The notes under the pieces are model-generated. The model made no database searches. It had not been told where the DNA came from and saw only the letters and a program-made list of their open reading frames with translations. A program made the position numbers and the translations under genes. From the NCBI RefSeq assembly GCF_008064635.1, contig NZ_VRYZ01000001.1, positions 682,001 through 746,000 on the forward strand: a stretch of 64,000 nt of DNA, given 5' to 3'. This DNA comes from Parahaliea aestuarii. GTDB lineage: Bacteria > Pseudomonadota > Gammaproteobacteria > Pseudomonadales > Halieaceae. Below, piece by piece: positions 25,601-35,088 of the stretch (position 1 is the stretch's first letter; each line of letters starts with the position of its first letter).

Positions 25601-27283
25601 TCAGAAGGGTTTGTCGGCAGCGCTGTCCATGATCCTGCGGATAGCGGTGTCATCGCCGGTCAGCTGCCAGTGCACCAGTGACATCGGCACACTGCCGGCG
25701 TTATTCAGTTCGCGGAAGAAATCCTTGACGGTGTAGTCCTCGTTTTCCATCTGGCGGGTGCGGTGCGCCAGGGTTTTCTCCAGCAGGTACTTGCCCGTCA
25801 CATAGCTGGTGCCGTACCCCGGCTGGCGCAGGTACAAGTGCTGTTCGAACTGCAGCAATTCGGGCTCGTTACTCATCCAGCCACGGGGCGTCCACTTTAC
25901 GTGCACCTGGCTCGCCTCGGCCATGTCCATGTCGTTGGCGTGGGCATATAGTGAGCCGAGCCCCCGGGCCGCGCGCTGCGCCAGCATGATCCAGACCAGT
26001 TCCCGCGAGCGCGGATTGCCTTTGTACAGTCCGGCATGCATGAACATCTCCTCCACGCCGGTGGCGGTACCTTCGTTGCGGCTGTCGAAAATATTGTAGA
26101 GCAGGGGGCCGCGCCGGATCGGGCTGGCGTGGGGTTCGGTGTCCATCTGCGCCAGGTCGAACCAGTGATAGAAATGGGAGTACAGTGGCGTGGGATCGAT
26201 GTGGGCGCCGATGGTAAAAAAGTTGCGCTGCTCTGCCGGCACGTAGCCGATAAAGTGCTCGCGCAGGGCCGGCTCCAGGTAGTCCTTCTTGTCCAGAATA
26301 TCCTCATCGAATAGCCAGTCCATGAACGCCCGGGCTTTTTCCTCCTCGAGCCGATCCATTGCCTCTTTTGAGTCCGCCGCTGTAGCCGGCGGCAGCTCGC
26401 GGTTGGCGTGCTCCTCCAGCTTGAGCGATGACCAGGATCGGTCAACTTCTCTCTCCAGCAGGCGAACCTCGTCCATCCAGCTCATGGGGACATAGTGAAC
26501 CTGCTGCAGGTACCAGGTGTAGTTGTCGCGGCCGATACCTGAGGGGCCGTCTTTGGAGGGCAGTTCCGCCTTGAGCCAGGCGACGAGGTCTTCGGTTGCT
26601 GCGCTGGCCTTATCCAGCGCTGCGCGCATCGCCGGGCCGGGTGTCCCGATGCGGTCGCGAATCTGCTCGATAAGATTGCCCTGGTCCTCGATGTTGCGAA
26701 TGCCCGCGCGCCAGAGGTCCCGGGCGTTTCCGGTCAGGTTTTGCCGGGCCTGCTGCATCAGGGGGGGAATGACGGCGAGCTCGGACAGCAGCCGTGCTTC
26801 TTCGGTCGCCGACAGCGGGAACTGGTAGGTCCACAGCTCCAGTACGGCGTGGTGTGTCGGGCCCTCGTGGGCCGGTACGTCACTGCGGTGGGCCCAGATC
26901 GACTGGTAAAAGGCCGGGTCCCGGACCCAGGGCTTCAGGACTTTATGGTTGAACTCGAAGCCGTTCATCTCTGCGCGCACCACGTGCCAGTCCACCTGCT
27001 GCTCAATGGGCCAGCCGCTCGGATCAATGGCTTCGAGTTGTTTGCGCAGTGCCAAAAATTGCGGGTACCGCTCATTGAAGCTGTCGGCACTGTAGTCCGG
27101 GGCGCCCTGTGTAAATGGCGGGCGCTCAAAAGCACGCCATTCCTCGAACAGCGTTACGAGGGTGGAGTAACTGCTGGTGCCCACCTGTGAGTCTCTGGCA
27201 TTCGCTGTTAGCGTCGTGCCGGTCAGTGCGAGCAGCAGTAAAGCGCTGATCGCGACACGGCCACATCGGTAGAGGGATTTCAT
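25601..27283 (-). CDS. Exported DUF885 family protein with altered metal-site motif
   Basis: A 560-residue secreted protein (signal about 1-30, ending TANA) of the DUF885 family, whose members resemble zinc carboxypeptidases. Family features seen: the EG motif in [13 protein letters not shown], the LVW...AARGL helix and the [14 protein letters not shown] segment (usually PGQALSYKIG). The usual HExxPGHH zinc motif is not found; the aligned place reads YSHFYHWF, so activity is uncertain. AGGA precedes the ATG. It is on the opposite strand to its neighbours and divergent from the esterase-fold gene, sharing a 283-bp AT-rich region with it. Confidence 0.75.
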   Translation of the reverse strand: MKSLYRCGRVAISALLLLALTGTTLTANARDSQVGTSSYSTLVTLFEEWRAFERPPFTQGAPDYSADSFNERYPQFLALRKQLEAIDPSGWPIEQQVDWHVVRAEMNGFEFNHKVLKPWVRDPAFYQSIWAHRSDVPAHEGPTHHAVLELWTYQFPLSATEEARLLSELAVIPPLMQQARQNLTGNARDLWRAGIRNIEDQGNLIEQIRDRIGTPGPAMRAALDKASAATEDLVAWLKAELPSKDGPSGIGRDNYTWYLQQVHYVPMSWMDEVRLLEREVDRSWSSLKLEEHANRELPPATAADSKEAMDRLEEEKARAFMDWLFDEDILDKKDYLEPALREHFIGYVPAEQRNFFTIGAHIDPTPLYSHFYHWFDLAQMDTEPHASPIRRGPLLYNIFDSRNEGTATGVEEMFMHAGLYKGNPRSRELVWIMLAQRAARGLGSLYAHANDMDMAEASQVHVKWTPRGWMSNEPELLQFEQHLYLRQPGYGTSYVTGKYLLEKTLAHRTRQMENEDYTVKDFFRELNNAGSVPMSLVHWQLTGDDTAIRRIMDSAADKPF

Positions 27284-27446
27284 AGTTCAGGTCCTGTCGT
27301 GGGTTTGGGTTTGATGCACTTTGTTATTGGTATAGCGCTCGATTAGCAGATTGCGTGACGTGGTTACCGGGGGCACCCGGCAGCGAAGCCGGGCGCGGTC
27401 GGTGTCCCTGCAGCGGCCAGAATATTTTCACAGAAATACTATCCAG

Positions 27447-27472
27447 CATAATGTGAATATGGTTATATTATG
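27447..27472. promoter_or_regulatory. Imperfect AT-rich palindrome between divergent genes, possible operator
   Basis: CATAAT (27447-27452) and ATTATG (27467-27472) are inverted around an AT-rich centre, and the element contains TGTGAATAT, also found before the TonB receptor. It lies in the 27284-27566 region between DUF885 and the esterase-fold gene and would suit a dimeric regulator such as MarR. No promoter can be placed with confidence. Confidence 0.35.
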
Positions 27473-27566
27473 TCATAACACTGCAACATTGGAATCTGGT
27501 TGTCCGCCGGACTCGATTCGCGGGCGCTCTCTAACGATCAGAACATGGCGCAATAAGGGGAAGTAC

Positions 27567-29294
27567 ATGGCGTTCAAAAAATTAGCGGGTCAATCGCTGC
27601 TGGTGAGCAGCCTGCTGCTGGCGGCGGCGCAAGCACAGGCCGAGAAATTCGAGTTACAGTTGCCCAGCTCGGCGCCAGAAGCCAGCTACGATGGTCGCCT
27701 GATTCTCATCCTGGCCGCCGATGACTCAAAAGAACCCCGCGACCAGGTCAGCGCTGATTTTGACGCGGCGCAAATCTTCGGTATCAATATCGACGGGATG
27801 AAGCGCGGGAAATCCGCCATCATCGACGGCGATATCCTGGGTTTTCCGGCGCGCAGCCTGAAAGAAGTGCCGGCCGGTGAGTACACTGTGCAGGCAGTGC
27901 TGCACAAATATGACACCTTTAACCTGGCAAACGGTAAAACTGTAAAGTTGCCGGCCGCGCGCGGTGCGGGTCAAAACTGGCGGAAAGAGCCGGGCAATCT
28001 GGTCAGCAAGCCCTTCAAGGTGACCTTTGACCCCGACAGCAACAAAACCATTGAAGTCAAGCTGAGTGAGGTGAACCCGGCGATCGAGGAACCGGTCGAT
28101 ACCGAGTTCATTCGTCACATCAAGATTCGATCCGAGCTGCTGTCAGAGTTCTGGGGAACCGACGTCTACCTGCGGGCCCATGTGCTGGTGCCGAAGGATT
28201 TCGACAAGCACCCTGAAGCACGTTTTCCCCTGGCCATCTTCCACGGCCATTTCCCGGCGGACTTCGGCGGCTTCAGCGAAACGCCACCGGATCCGGATGC
28301 CGAGTGCGTCTACAGCAAGCGTTTCGATCTCGACTGCTACAACAAGGTAGAGGCCCAGGAAGCTTACGACCTCTACCAATACTGGGTATCGGCCGATGCA
28401 CCGCGGATGCTGATTGCGGAGATCGACCACAGCAATCCCTACTATGACGACAGCTATGCCGTGAACTCCGCCAATATCGGTCCCTATGGCGATGCCATCA
28501 CCTACGAGTTGGTGCCGGCGATTGAGAAGGAATTCCGCGGCCTGGGGGCGGGCTGGGCACGCTTCCTCTACGGTGGCTCCACCGGGGGCTGGGAAGCGCT
28601 GGGTGTTCAGGTGAAATACCCCGATGAGTACAACGGTGCCTTTGCGGCCTGTCCGGACCCGATCGATTTCCGCCAGTTCATGACAGTCAACCTGTATGAG
28701 GATGACAATGCCTACTACCGGGAGGGTCCCTTCACCAGAATCGACCGCCCCTCTCACCGCAATTATCTCGGCCATATCTCCCGCTATATGGAAATGGAGA
28801 ATCGCTGGGAGCTGGTACTGGGTGACAAAACCCGTTCCGGCCAGCAGTGGGATGTGTGGGAGGCCGTGTTCTCCCCCAACGGTCCGGATGGCTACCCGCA
28901 ACGCATCTGGGACAAGGCCACCGGCGAGATCGACAAGGACGTGGCGCAGTACTGGCGCGAGAACTACGACCTGCGATATATCATGGAGCGCGACTGGGCT
29001 GAGCTCGGGCCAAAACTGCAGGGCAAAATCCATATCTACACCGGCGATATGGATAACTACTACCTGAATAACGCCGTCTACCTGACTGAGGACTTTCTGG
29101 AAAAGGCCGATCCGCCCTATGAAGGCGTAGTTGACTACGGCGATCGGGCCGAGCACTGCTGGAACGGCGACCACGAGAATCCCAACGCCGTGTCGCGGTT
29201 ACGCTACAACACCTTCTACGTGCCCCGCATCCTGGAAAGGATTGAGGAGACGGCGCCGGAAGGCGCGGATCTGACCAGTTGGAAGTACAAGTAG
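27567..29294 (+). CDS. Exported alpha/beta-hydrolase (esterase-fold) protein
   Basis: A 575-residue secreted protein with a signal peptide (1-25, ending AQA), a beta-rich N-terminal domain (about 26-170) and an esterase-D-like alpha/beta-hydrolase domain. The nucleophile is likely S338 in YGGSTGGWE. Candidate acid and base are in TGDMDNYYLN and HCWNGDHENPN near the C-terminus. The substrate cannot be told; in this cluster it could remove an ester or acyl group from the imported compound, or be an amidase. ATG 27567 is chosen for its AGGGGAAG Shine-Dalgarno and the immediate signal peptide. A strong terminator follows. Confidence 0.78.
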   Translation: MAFKKLAGQSLLVSSLLLAAAQAQAEKFELQLPSSAPEASYDGRLILILAADDSKEPRDQVSADFDAAQIFGINIDGMKRGKSAIIDGDILGFPARSLKEVPAGEYTVQAVLHKYDTFNLANGKTVKLPAARGAGQNWRKEPGNLVSKPFKVTFDPDSNKTIEVKLSEVNPAIEEPVDTEFIRHIKIRSELLSEFWGTDVYLRAHVLVPKDFDKHPEARFPLAIFHGHFPADFGGFSETPPDPDAECVYSKRFDLDCYNKVEAQEAYDLYQYWVSADAPRMLIAEIDHSNPYYDDSYAVNSANIGPYGDAITYELVPAIEKEFRGLGAGWARFLYGGSTGGWEALGVQVKYPDEYNGAFAACPDPIDFRQFMTVNLYEDDNAYYREGPFTRIDRPSHRNYLGHISRYMEMENRWELVLGDKTRSGQQWDVWEAVFSPNGPDGYPQRIWDKATGEIDKDVAQYWRENYDLRYIMERDWAELGPKLQGKIHIYTGDMDNYYLNNAVYLTEDFLEKADPPYEGVVDYGDRAEHCWNGDHENPNAVSRLRYNTFYVPRILERIEETAPEGADLTSWKYK

Positions 29295-29350
29295 GCTGCT
29301 TCAGCTTCCAGCCGGTTGAGCATGCTCTATCCCCTGTGTAGAGCCTTGTG

Positions 29351-29389
29351 GGGCAGAGTGCCGGTCTCCGGCATTCTGCCCTCTTTTTT
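29351..29389 (+). terminator. Rho-independent terminator after the esterase-fold gene
   Basis: GGGCAGAGTGCCGG pairs with CCGGCATTCTGCCC (one G-U), loop TCT, then CTTTTTT. Confidence 0.92.
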
Positions 29390-29415
29390 CACCCGATAAA
29401 CCCCAAGGAGCTGCC

Positions 29416-30855
29416 ATGCGTTTCAGCTACCGTCCTCTGGCCGCCGCATTCTGTGTGGCCGTATCAGCGATGACTTTTTCTTCCATGGGCCAGGCCGCCG
29501 TCAGCGGGCAGCAAAAAGCCGACGCCGAAACCCTGCTCAAGGAACTGATTCCCTACCGGACCGCCAAGGGCTATGGCCAGGTGCCGGCCATGATCGACCA
29601 CCTGGTGGGTAAACTGAAAGCTGCGGGCTTTGCTGATGAGGACATAGTGCGCCTGCCGCTGGAAATCGATGGCGAGAAAACAGCGGGCCTGATCGTGCGC
29701 TACCGGGCCGGGGGCATCGGCAAGCAGGCACCGGTGGCCTTCCTGGCGCACATGGATGTGGTGGACGCCGTCCCCGAAAACTGGGAGACCGATCCCTACG
29801 TCCCGCAGGTAAAAGACGGCTATCTCTACGGCCGCGGCAGCCAGGACAACAAGTTTGGCGTAGCGCTGCTGGTGTCGACCTTCGCCAACCTGAAACAGGA
29901 AGGCTTCGAGCCGAAGCGCGACCTGGTGCTGGCCTTCTCCGGCGATGAAGAAACCGGCATGCTCACCACGCGCGAGATTCTCAAGCATCCCTTTGTCAGG
30001 GAGGCGGAATTTGCGCTCAACTCCGATGCCGGGGGCGGCACCATGACCCGCGACGGGAAGGCGGTGGCTTTCTCCATGCAGGCGGCGGAGAAAACCTTCG
30101 CGACCTTCGTGCTGGAGACAAAAAACCCCGGCGGGCACAGCTCCGCACCCCGGCCTGAGAATGCGATCTACGATCTGGCGCGCGCGCTGGTCAGCGTGGA
30201 GGCGATCGGGTTTCCGGTCCGGTTCAACGAGATCACCCGCTCCATGGCGCAATTGGTCGCGCAGCGCGAAGGCGGCGAGGTCGGACAGGCCCTCAATACA
30301 CTGTTGAAGGATCCCACTGACGCGGCGGCCATTGCCACCATGAAGCGTTATCCGCAGTTCTCGAACATGCTCTGGACGACCTGTGTCGCGACCATGCTCA
30401 AGGCCGGCCACGCCGAAAATGCGCTGCCGCAGGATGCCCGGGCCACCGTTAACTGCCGCATTCTCCCGGATACCGGCGGTGTCGAGCAGGTACAAGCCGT
30501 GCTGGCCGGGGCGATAGACAATGAAGGCGTCAGTATCACGCAACAGCGCGTGGCAGTGGAGAGCCCGGCCTCGCCCGTTCGCGAGGATGTCCTGGAGATA
30601 CTGCAGGCCGGTGTGGCGGTGAATTACCCCGGCGTGACCCTTCAACCGACCATGTCTTCCGGTGGTACCGAGGGGCGCGAGTACCGGCGCGCCGGCATTC
30701 CGACCTATGGTGCGGGTAGCCTGGCGCTGGTGCGCCCTGACGACAGCCGTGCCCACGGCATCAACGAGCGTATTCCCCTCAAGTCCTTCGCCCGTGAGGT
30801 GGACTACTGGGATTACGTTGTACGCCGGGTCGGCGGGGGCACAGTCAATGAATAA
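29416..30855 (+). CDS. Exported M20 family zinc peptidase
   Basis: Dizinc exopeptidase of the M20/M28 clan, usually a carboxypeptidase or dipeptidase. The 479 residues carry a signal peptide (1-27, ending GQA) and the full active-site set: H112 and D114 in AHMDVV, bridging D144 in GSQDNKFG, E178/E179 in SGDEETG, D204 in LNSDAGG and a C-terminal histidine in RAHGINERI. The inserted dimerisation domain is about 225-345 (NPGGHSSAPRPENA). AAGGAG precedes the ATG. Its last 8 bases overlap the start of the next M24 gene, indicating an operon. Confidence 0.92.
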   Translation: MRFSYRPLAAAFCVAVSAMTFSSMGQAAVSGQQKADAETLLKELIPYRTAKGYGQVPAMIDHLVGKLKAAGFADEDIVRLPLEIDGEKTAGLIVRYRAGGIGKQAPVAFLAHMDVVDAVPENWETDPYVPQVKDGYLYGRGSQDNKFGVALLVSTFANLKQEGFEPKRDLVLAFSGDEETGMLTTREILKHPFVREAEFALNSDAGGGTMTRDGKAVAFSMQAAEKTFATFVLETKNPGGHSSAPRPENAIYDLARALVSVEAIGFPVRFNEITRSMAQLVAQREGGEVGQALNTLLKDPTDAAAIATMKRYPQFSNMLWTTCVATMLKAGHAENALPQDARATVNCRILPDTGGVEQVQAVLAGAIDNEGVSITQQRVAVESPASPVREDVLEILQAGVAVNYPGVTLQPTMSSGGTEGREYRRAGIPTYGAGSLALVRPDDSRAHGINERIPLKSFAREVDYWDYVVRRVGGGTVNE

Positions 30856-32137
30856 CGGATCGCGGCGTAGTTTCCTGAAAACCGGTGCGGCGCTGATCGC
30901 CGGGGGCAGCGGCGCTGTCGCTCTGGCCGGTGCAGGCGCCCCGGCGCCGGCAGCCCCCGAGGCCGGAAATCCTCTGGCGGGCCTGCCGGATATGGCCCGT
31001 GATGCACGCCTGATTACAGCGCAGGAGCGGAAACAGCGTCGCGACAAACTGCGGGCGACCATGCGCAAGCTGGGGCACGATGCTGTGCTGATCGAGCCGG
31101 GGACTACCCTGGAGTACTTCACCAATGTGAAGTGGTGGATCAGCGAACGGCTTACCGCGGTGCTCATTCCCGCCGAGGGCGACATGATGTTCGTAACGCC
31201 CTCGTTTGAAGAGAGCCGGCTCAGGGAACTGCTGGAAACAACGGCAGACGTGCTGACCTGGGAAGAAGACCAGGACCCCTTCGCCCTGATCGGCGCCTGG
31301 CTGAAGCGCAAGGGGCTGGCGAAAGGCACCGTGGCGCTGGACGAGTCAGTACGCCACTTTGTCGCCCACGAACTGGCGGCCGCCGCACCGGATGTCACCG
31401 TGACTTCTGCACGCCCCGAGGTGACCCGGTGCCGGGTGATCAAGTCCGCGGCGGAAATTGCCCTGATGCAGCTGGCCAGTGATATCACCATCCGGGCGTA
31501 CCGGACGGTATACCCGATGATCGAGCGCGGCATGGGGCGTGAGGACATCGTACGCCTGATGTACCAGGCCCAGGCGCAGCTGGGAGCGGATAGTCCGGCC
31601 GGCGGTGCCCAGATCGGCAAGGGTAGCGCGCTGCCACACGGCTCTACCATTCCCGAGTTTGTGGACGACGGCGTAGTCGTGCTGATGGACTTTGGTTGCA
31701 GTGTCGGTGGCTATCGCTCCGATATCTCCCGCACCTTTGTGTTCGGGGAAGCGGATGCACACCAGGTGGCCGTGTGGAACCATGTCCGCAAGGGGCAGGA
31801 AATCGCCTTTGCCACGGCCCAGCCCGGTACGCCGGCCGGCGAGGTGGATGTCGCAGTGCGCCGCTACTACGAGAAGGCCGGTTACGGTCCGGATTATCGC
31901 CTGCCGGGACTCTCCCACCGAACCGGCCACGGTATCGGCATGGATGTCCATGAACCCATTAACTTCGTGCGCAACGAGCAGACCCCGCTGGCACCGGGCA
32001 TGTGCCTGTCCAACGAGCCGGGGATCTATATCCCCGGCCGTTATGGCGTCCGCCTGGAGGACTGTGTGTACATCACCGAGCAGGGGCCGCGCTGGTTCTC
32101 GCAGCCCCCGCCGTCGATTGAGCAGCCGATGGCTTGA
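30848..32137 (+). CDS. Tat-exported M24 family Xaa-Pro peptidase
   Basis: A 429-residue prolidase/aminopeptidase-P-fold enzyme, the most canonical of the four M24 proteins here. The N-terminus has a twin-arginine signal (SRRSFLKTG at 5-13). Metal ligands: D281 (LMDFG), D292 (RSDISRT), H361 (TGHGIGMDVHEP), E390 (SNEPGIYIPG) and E404 (VRLEDC). The PGRYGVRLED pattern is typical of Xaa-Pro enzymes. ATG 30848 is set by the Tat signal and overlaps the M20 stop by 8 bases. Export already folded suggests that its metal is inserted in the cytoplasm, unlike the Sec-type copies. Confidence 0.92.
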   Translation: MNNGSRRSFLKTGAALIAGGSGAVALAGAGAPAPAAPEAGNPLAGLPDMARDARLITAQERKQRRDKLRATMRKLGHDAVLIEPGTTLEYFTNVKWWISERLTAVLIPAEGDMMFVTPSFEESRLRELLETTADVLTWEEDQDPFALIGAWLKRKGLAKGTVALDESVRHFVAHELAAAAPDVTVTSARPEVTRCRVIKSAAEIALMQLASDITIRAYRTVYPMIERGMGREDIVRLMYQAQAQLGADSPAGGAQIGKGSALPHGSTIPEFVDDGVVVLMDFGCSVGGYRSDISRTFVFGEADAHQVAVWNHVRKGQEIAFATAQPGTPAGEVDVAVRRYYEKAGYGPDYRLPGLSHRTGHGIGMDVHEPINFVRNEQTPLAPGMCLSNEPGIYIPGRYGVRLEDCVYITEQGPRWFSQPPPSIEQPMA

Positions 32138-32198
32138 ACAGGTTGTTATGTCGGCTGGTGGTAAAGCGGTTTTTACTGGACAAAGGTGCATTGATCGC

Positions 32199-33566
32199 AT
32201 GAGAAAACAGATTTCGAAGGTGTTGGGTTCGCTGCTGATTGGCGGACTGTTGGGCGCGGGCAGTGTTGCTGCTTCCAATTCAGACATGCCCGGCCTGCCC
32301 GATCTGCAGCAGCGCGCCGCCGTGCAGGACCGCTGGCTGAAAGAGCGGCTGGATACACTGGTACCGGCGTTAATGCGCGAGGCAGGTGTGGATATGTGGG
32401 TGTTGATTGCGCGCGAGTACAACGAAGACCCGGTGCTGGAAACGATGCTGCCTGCGACCTGGATGTCGGCTCGCCGGCGCATGGTACTGGTGTTCCATGA
32501 TCGTGGCGGAGATCTCGGGGTTGAGCGGTTGGCCGTGGCACGTTATCCAGTGGGGGATGTGTTTCCCTCTGCCTGGGATCCGGAGGCGCAGCCTGACCAG
32601 TGGGGGCGCGTCACTGAGATCATCAAAGAGCGCAACCCGCAGAACATCGCAATCAATATCTCTTCTACCTTTCCTCTGGCGGACGGGTTATCCGTGAGTC
32701 AGTACCGCGAACTGCGCGAGGCGCTTGGCGAGTCCCTGTCAGCCAGGCTGGTCTCCCACGACGCTCTGGCCATCGGGTGGCTGGAGACCCGGATTCCGGC
32801 GGAGATGAACACCTATCGCGCCATCATGCGTGTCGCACACCGTATCGTTGAGCGCGGGCTCTCCGAGGAAGTGATCACGCCCGGAGTCACCACTACGGAT
32901 GAAGTAGTTTGGTGGTACCGGGAGACCCTGGCGGCGCTGAAAGTGGAGCCCTGGTGCCAGCCGAGTGTCAGCGTGCAACGCAGTGGCATGGCGACCTTTG
33001 ACATTGAGAAGATGGTGCTGGAAAACGGCAACGTCATACAGCCGGGGGACCTGCTGCATGTGGACTTTTGTATGAGCTACATGGGTCTGAAGACTGATAC
33101 CCAGCAGATGGCCTATGTACTGAAACCACAGGAGACAACGGCACCCGCGGGGCTACGCAAGGGGCTCAGCGCAGCCAACGCAGTGCAGGACGCGCTGACA
33201 GATAACTTCAAGGTCGGCCGTACTGGTAACGAGATACTGTTTGCCGCGCGCAAGCAGGCCCTGCGCCAGGGACTGAACCCGACAATCTATACCCACCCCA
33301 TTGGCTATCACGGTCATGGTGCCGGCCCTGCGATCGGCTCCTGGGAGCACCAGAACGGCTCGCCGGGCACCGGCGATTATCCCATGCGTGCCAATACTGC
33401 CTACTCGATAGAGCTGAATGCCGTAGAAGCGGTGCCGGAGTGGCACGACCAGGAGGTGCGCTTCATGCTCGAAGTCGACGGTTTCTATACCGGCAGTGAT
33501 TTCTACTACATCGACGGCCGGCAAACGGAACTGCTGCTGATTCCCCGGGCTGCCAACCCGCACTAG
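32199..33566 (+). CDS. Exported M24 family metallopeptidase, copy 2
   Basis: A 455-residue Sec-exported protein (signal 1-25, ending SVAA) with the same architecture as the M24 proteins at 24217 and 33659. Metal ligands: D289 (LHVDF), D300 (KTDTQQ), H373 (YHGHGAGP), E405 (YSIELNA) and E425 (FMLEVD). ATG 32199 is chosen for the signal peptide and an AAAGG ahead of it; the frame is open far upstream but that part overlaps the previous gene. It is very similar to the next gene (for example REYNEDPV, TxWxSARR, ITPGVTTTDEVVWW), so the two arose by tandem duplication. Confidence 0.87.
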   Translation: MRKQISKVLGSLLIGGLLGAGSVAASNSDMPGLPDLQQRAAVQDRWLKERLDTLVPALMREAGVDMWVLIAREYNEDPVLETMLPATWMSARRRMVLVFHDRGGDLGVERLAVARYPVGDVFPSAWDPEAQPDQWGRVTEIIKERNPQNIAINISSTFPLADGLSVSQYRELREALGESLSARLVSHDALAIGWLETRIPAEMNTYRAIMRVAHRIVERGLSEEVITPGVTTTDEVVWWYRETLAALKVEPWCQPSVSVQRSGMATFDIEKMVLENGNVIQPGDLLHVDFCMSYMGLKTDTQQMAYVLKPQETTAPAGLRKGLSAANAVQDALTDNFKVGRTGNEILFAARKQALRQGLNPTIYTHPIGYHGHGAGPAIGSWEHQNGSPGTGDYPMRANTAYSIELNAVEAVPEWHDQEVRFMLEVDGFYTGSDFYYIDGRQTELLLIPRAANPH

Positions 33567-33658
33567 CGTGCAGCCTGGTTTGGCCCTGCAAGTAACAGAC
33601 ATGATCCGCGGCGTCGCCAGCGGATTGCAAAGCAAATGATACAGACAAGGTAGATACT

Positions 33659-34990
33659 ATGCGTAAGCTGTTGATTCTCGTGGTCGCGATGGCCTGCTCG
33701 CGCAGCTGGGCTGCAGACATTGGTAGCATGCAGGAGCGCAGCCAGTTGATAGACCGCATTCTGGCGCAGCGCTTTGAGGATGTATTGCCGGGGCTGATGC
33801 GGCGGGAAAAGATCGACATGTGGGTCATTATGTCCCGCGAATACAATGAGGACCCGGTGATCAAGACGATGCTGCCTTCCACCTGGATCTCCGCGCGTCG
33901 CCATACCATGCTGGTAATCTACGACCCCGGTCCCGGGCAGCCGCTGGAGCAACTTGCCGTCGCCCGGTACGCCGTGGGTGACCTGTTCGAAAAAGCCTGG
34001 GACAAGGAGGCGCAACCGGACCAGTGGGCGGCACTGGCCGATGTGATTGCGGCGCGTGATCCCGCGCGTATTGCGGTGAATGTATCTGACAGCTTTGCAC
34101 TGGCAGACGGCATGAGCAGTACCGAGCACCGTAAACTTCTGGCCGCGCTGCCAGAGGAACTCCGCACCCGGGTTGTGCCCGCTGAAAAGCTGGCCATTGC
34201 CTGGCTGGAGACCCGCAGCGAGCTGGAGATGGAGCACTACCCCGAGCTGGCCCGGATCGGCCACCAGCTGATTGCGACGGCTTTCTCCAACGAGGTGGTC
34301 ACTCCCGGGGTGACCACGACCAGTGATGTGGTCTGGTGGCTGCGCGACCAGACCACCAAACTGGGCCTGGCCAACTGGTTCCATCCTACGGTGTCGATCC
34401 AGCGGGCGGACAGTGCCCAGTTTGACGCGGTTGAGGCGTTCAGCAAGAGACCCGGCGAGGAAGTGATTCAGCCTGGCGACCTGATCCACGTCGATTTCGG
34501 CATCACTTACCTGCGCCTGAATACCGACCAACAGCAACACGCCTATGTGTTGAAGCCGGGTGAAACCGAGGCGCCGGCTGGCCTGGTGAAGGCACTGGCA
34601 AACGCTAACCGTTTGCAGGATATCCTGACGGATAATTTCCGGACCGGGCGCAGTGGTAACGACATTCTGCGCCTGTCGCGGGAGCAGGCCATAGAAGAGG
34701 GCATCAAACCATCGATCTATACCCATCCGCTGGGTTTCCACGGTCATGCAGCCGGGCCGACCATCGGCATGTGGGACGATCAGGGAGGCCTGCCGGTGAA
34801 AGGCGATTATCCCCTGTATCCGGACACGGCCTATTCCATTGAACTGAATGCCGCCACCTATATCCCGGAGTGGGACAAAGAGATACCTATCAAGCTGGAA
34901 GAGGACGCTTTCTTTGATGGCGACACAGTGGAGTACCTGGATGGCCGGCAGACTTCGTTCCACCTGATTACCTCCGACCCGGCACCCTAG
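33659..34990 (+). CDS. Exported M24 family metallopeptidase, copy 3
   Basis: A 443-residue tandem paralogue of the preceding gene with a short signal peptide (1-19, ending SWAA). Ligands are intact: D279, D290, H363, E395 and E414. The His loop reads GFHGHAAGP rather than GYHGHGAGP, and the segment after it (MWDDQGGLP) differs from copy 2 (SWEHQNGSP), so the pair may differ in substrate choice. CAAGGTAG precedes the ATG. It is the last enzyme gene before the marR-type gene. Confidence 0.87.
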   Translation: MRKLLILVVAMACSRSWAADIGSMQERSQLIDRILAQRFEDVLPGLMRREKIDMWVIMSREYNEDPVIKTMLPSTWISARRHTMLVIYDPGPGQPLEQLAVARYAVGDLFEKAWDKEAQPDQWAALADVIAARDPARIAVNVSDSFALADGMSSTEHRKLLAALPEELRTRVVPAEKLAIAWLETRSELEMEHYPELARIGHQLIATAFSNEVVTPGVTTTSDVVWWLRDQTTKLGLANWFHPTVSIQRADSAQFDAVEAFSKRPGEEVIQPGDLIHVDFGITYLRLNTDQQQHAYVLKPGETEAPAGLVKALANANRLQDILTDNFRTGRSGNDILRLSREQAIEEGIKPSIYTHPLGFHGHAAGPTIGMWDDQGGLPVKGDYPLYPDTAYSIELNAATYIPEWDKEIPIKLEEDAFFDGDTVEYLDGRQTSFHLITSDPAP

Positions 34991-35010
34991 GCCGGAGCGT
35001 GGCTTACTGC

Positions 35011-35037
35011 GCGAAACGGTTGATGTATATTGTTCGC
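35011..35037. promoter_or_regulatory. Inverted repeat upstream of the MarR gene
   Basis: GCGAA (35011-35015) and TTCGC (35033-35037) flank an AT-rich centre containing GATGTATATTG; this is a candidate autoregulatory site for the MarR protein encoded downstream. The arms are short, so it may be chance. Confidence 0.3.
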
Positions 35038-35064
35038 TTCATCCAATCACAAGGGGGCCAGCGG

Positions 35065-35088
35065 ATGAAGTCCCCCGGAAACACATAA
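35065..35088 (+). CDS. Seven-codon leader ORF (MKSPGNT) coupled to marR
   Basis: AAGGGGG (35051-35057) lies 7 bases before ATG 35065, which opens a 7-codon frame ending in TAA at 35086-35088. The stop overlaps the next start as TAATG. The MarR ATG itself has no Shine-Dalgarno, so its translation probably depends on re-initiation after this leader. The same stretch can fold GGGGG with CCCCC (35072-35076). Confidence 0.5.
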   Translation: MKSPGNT

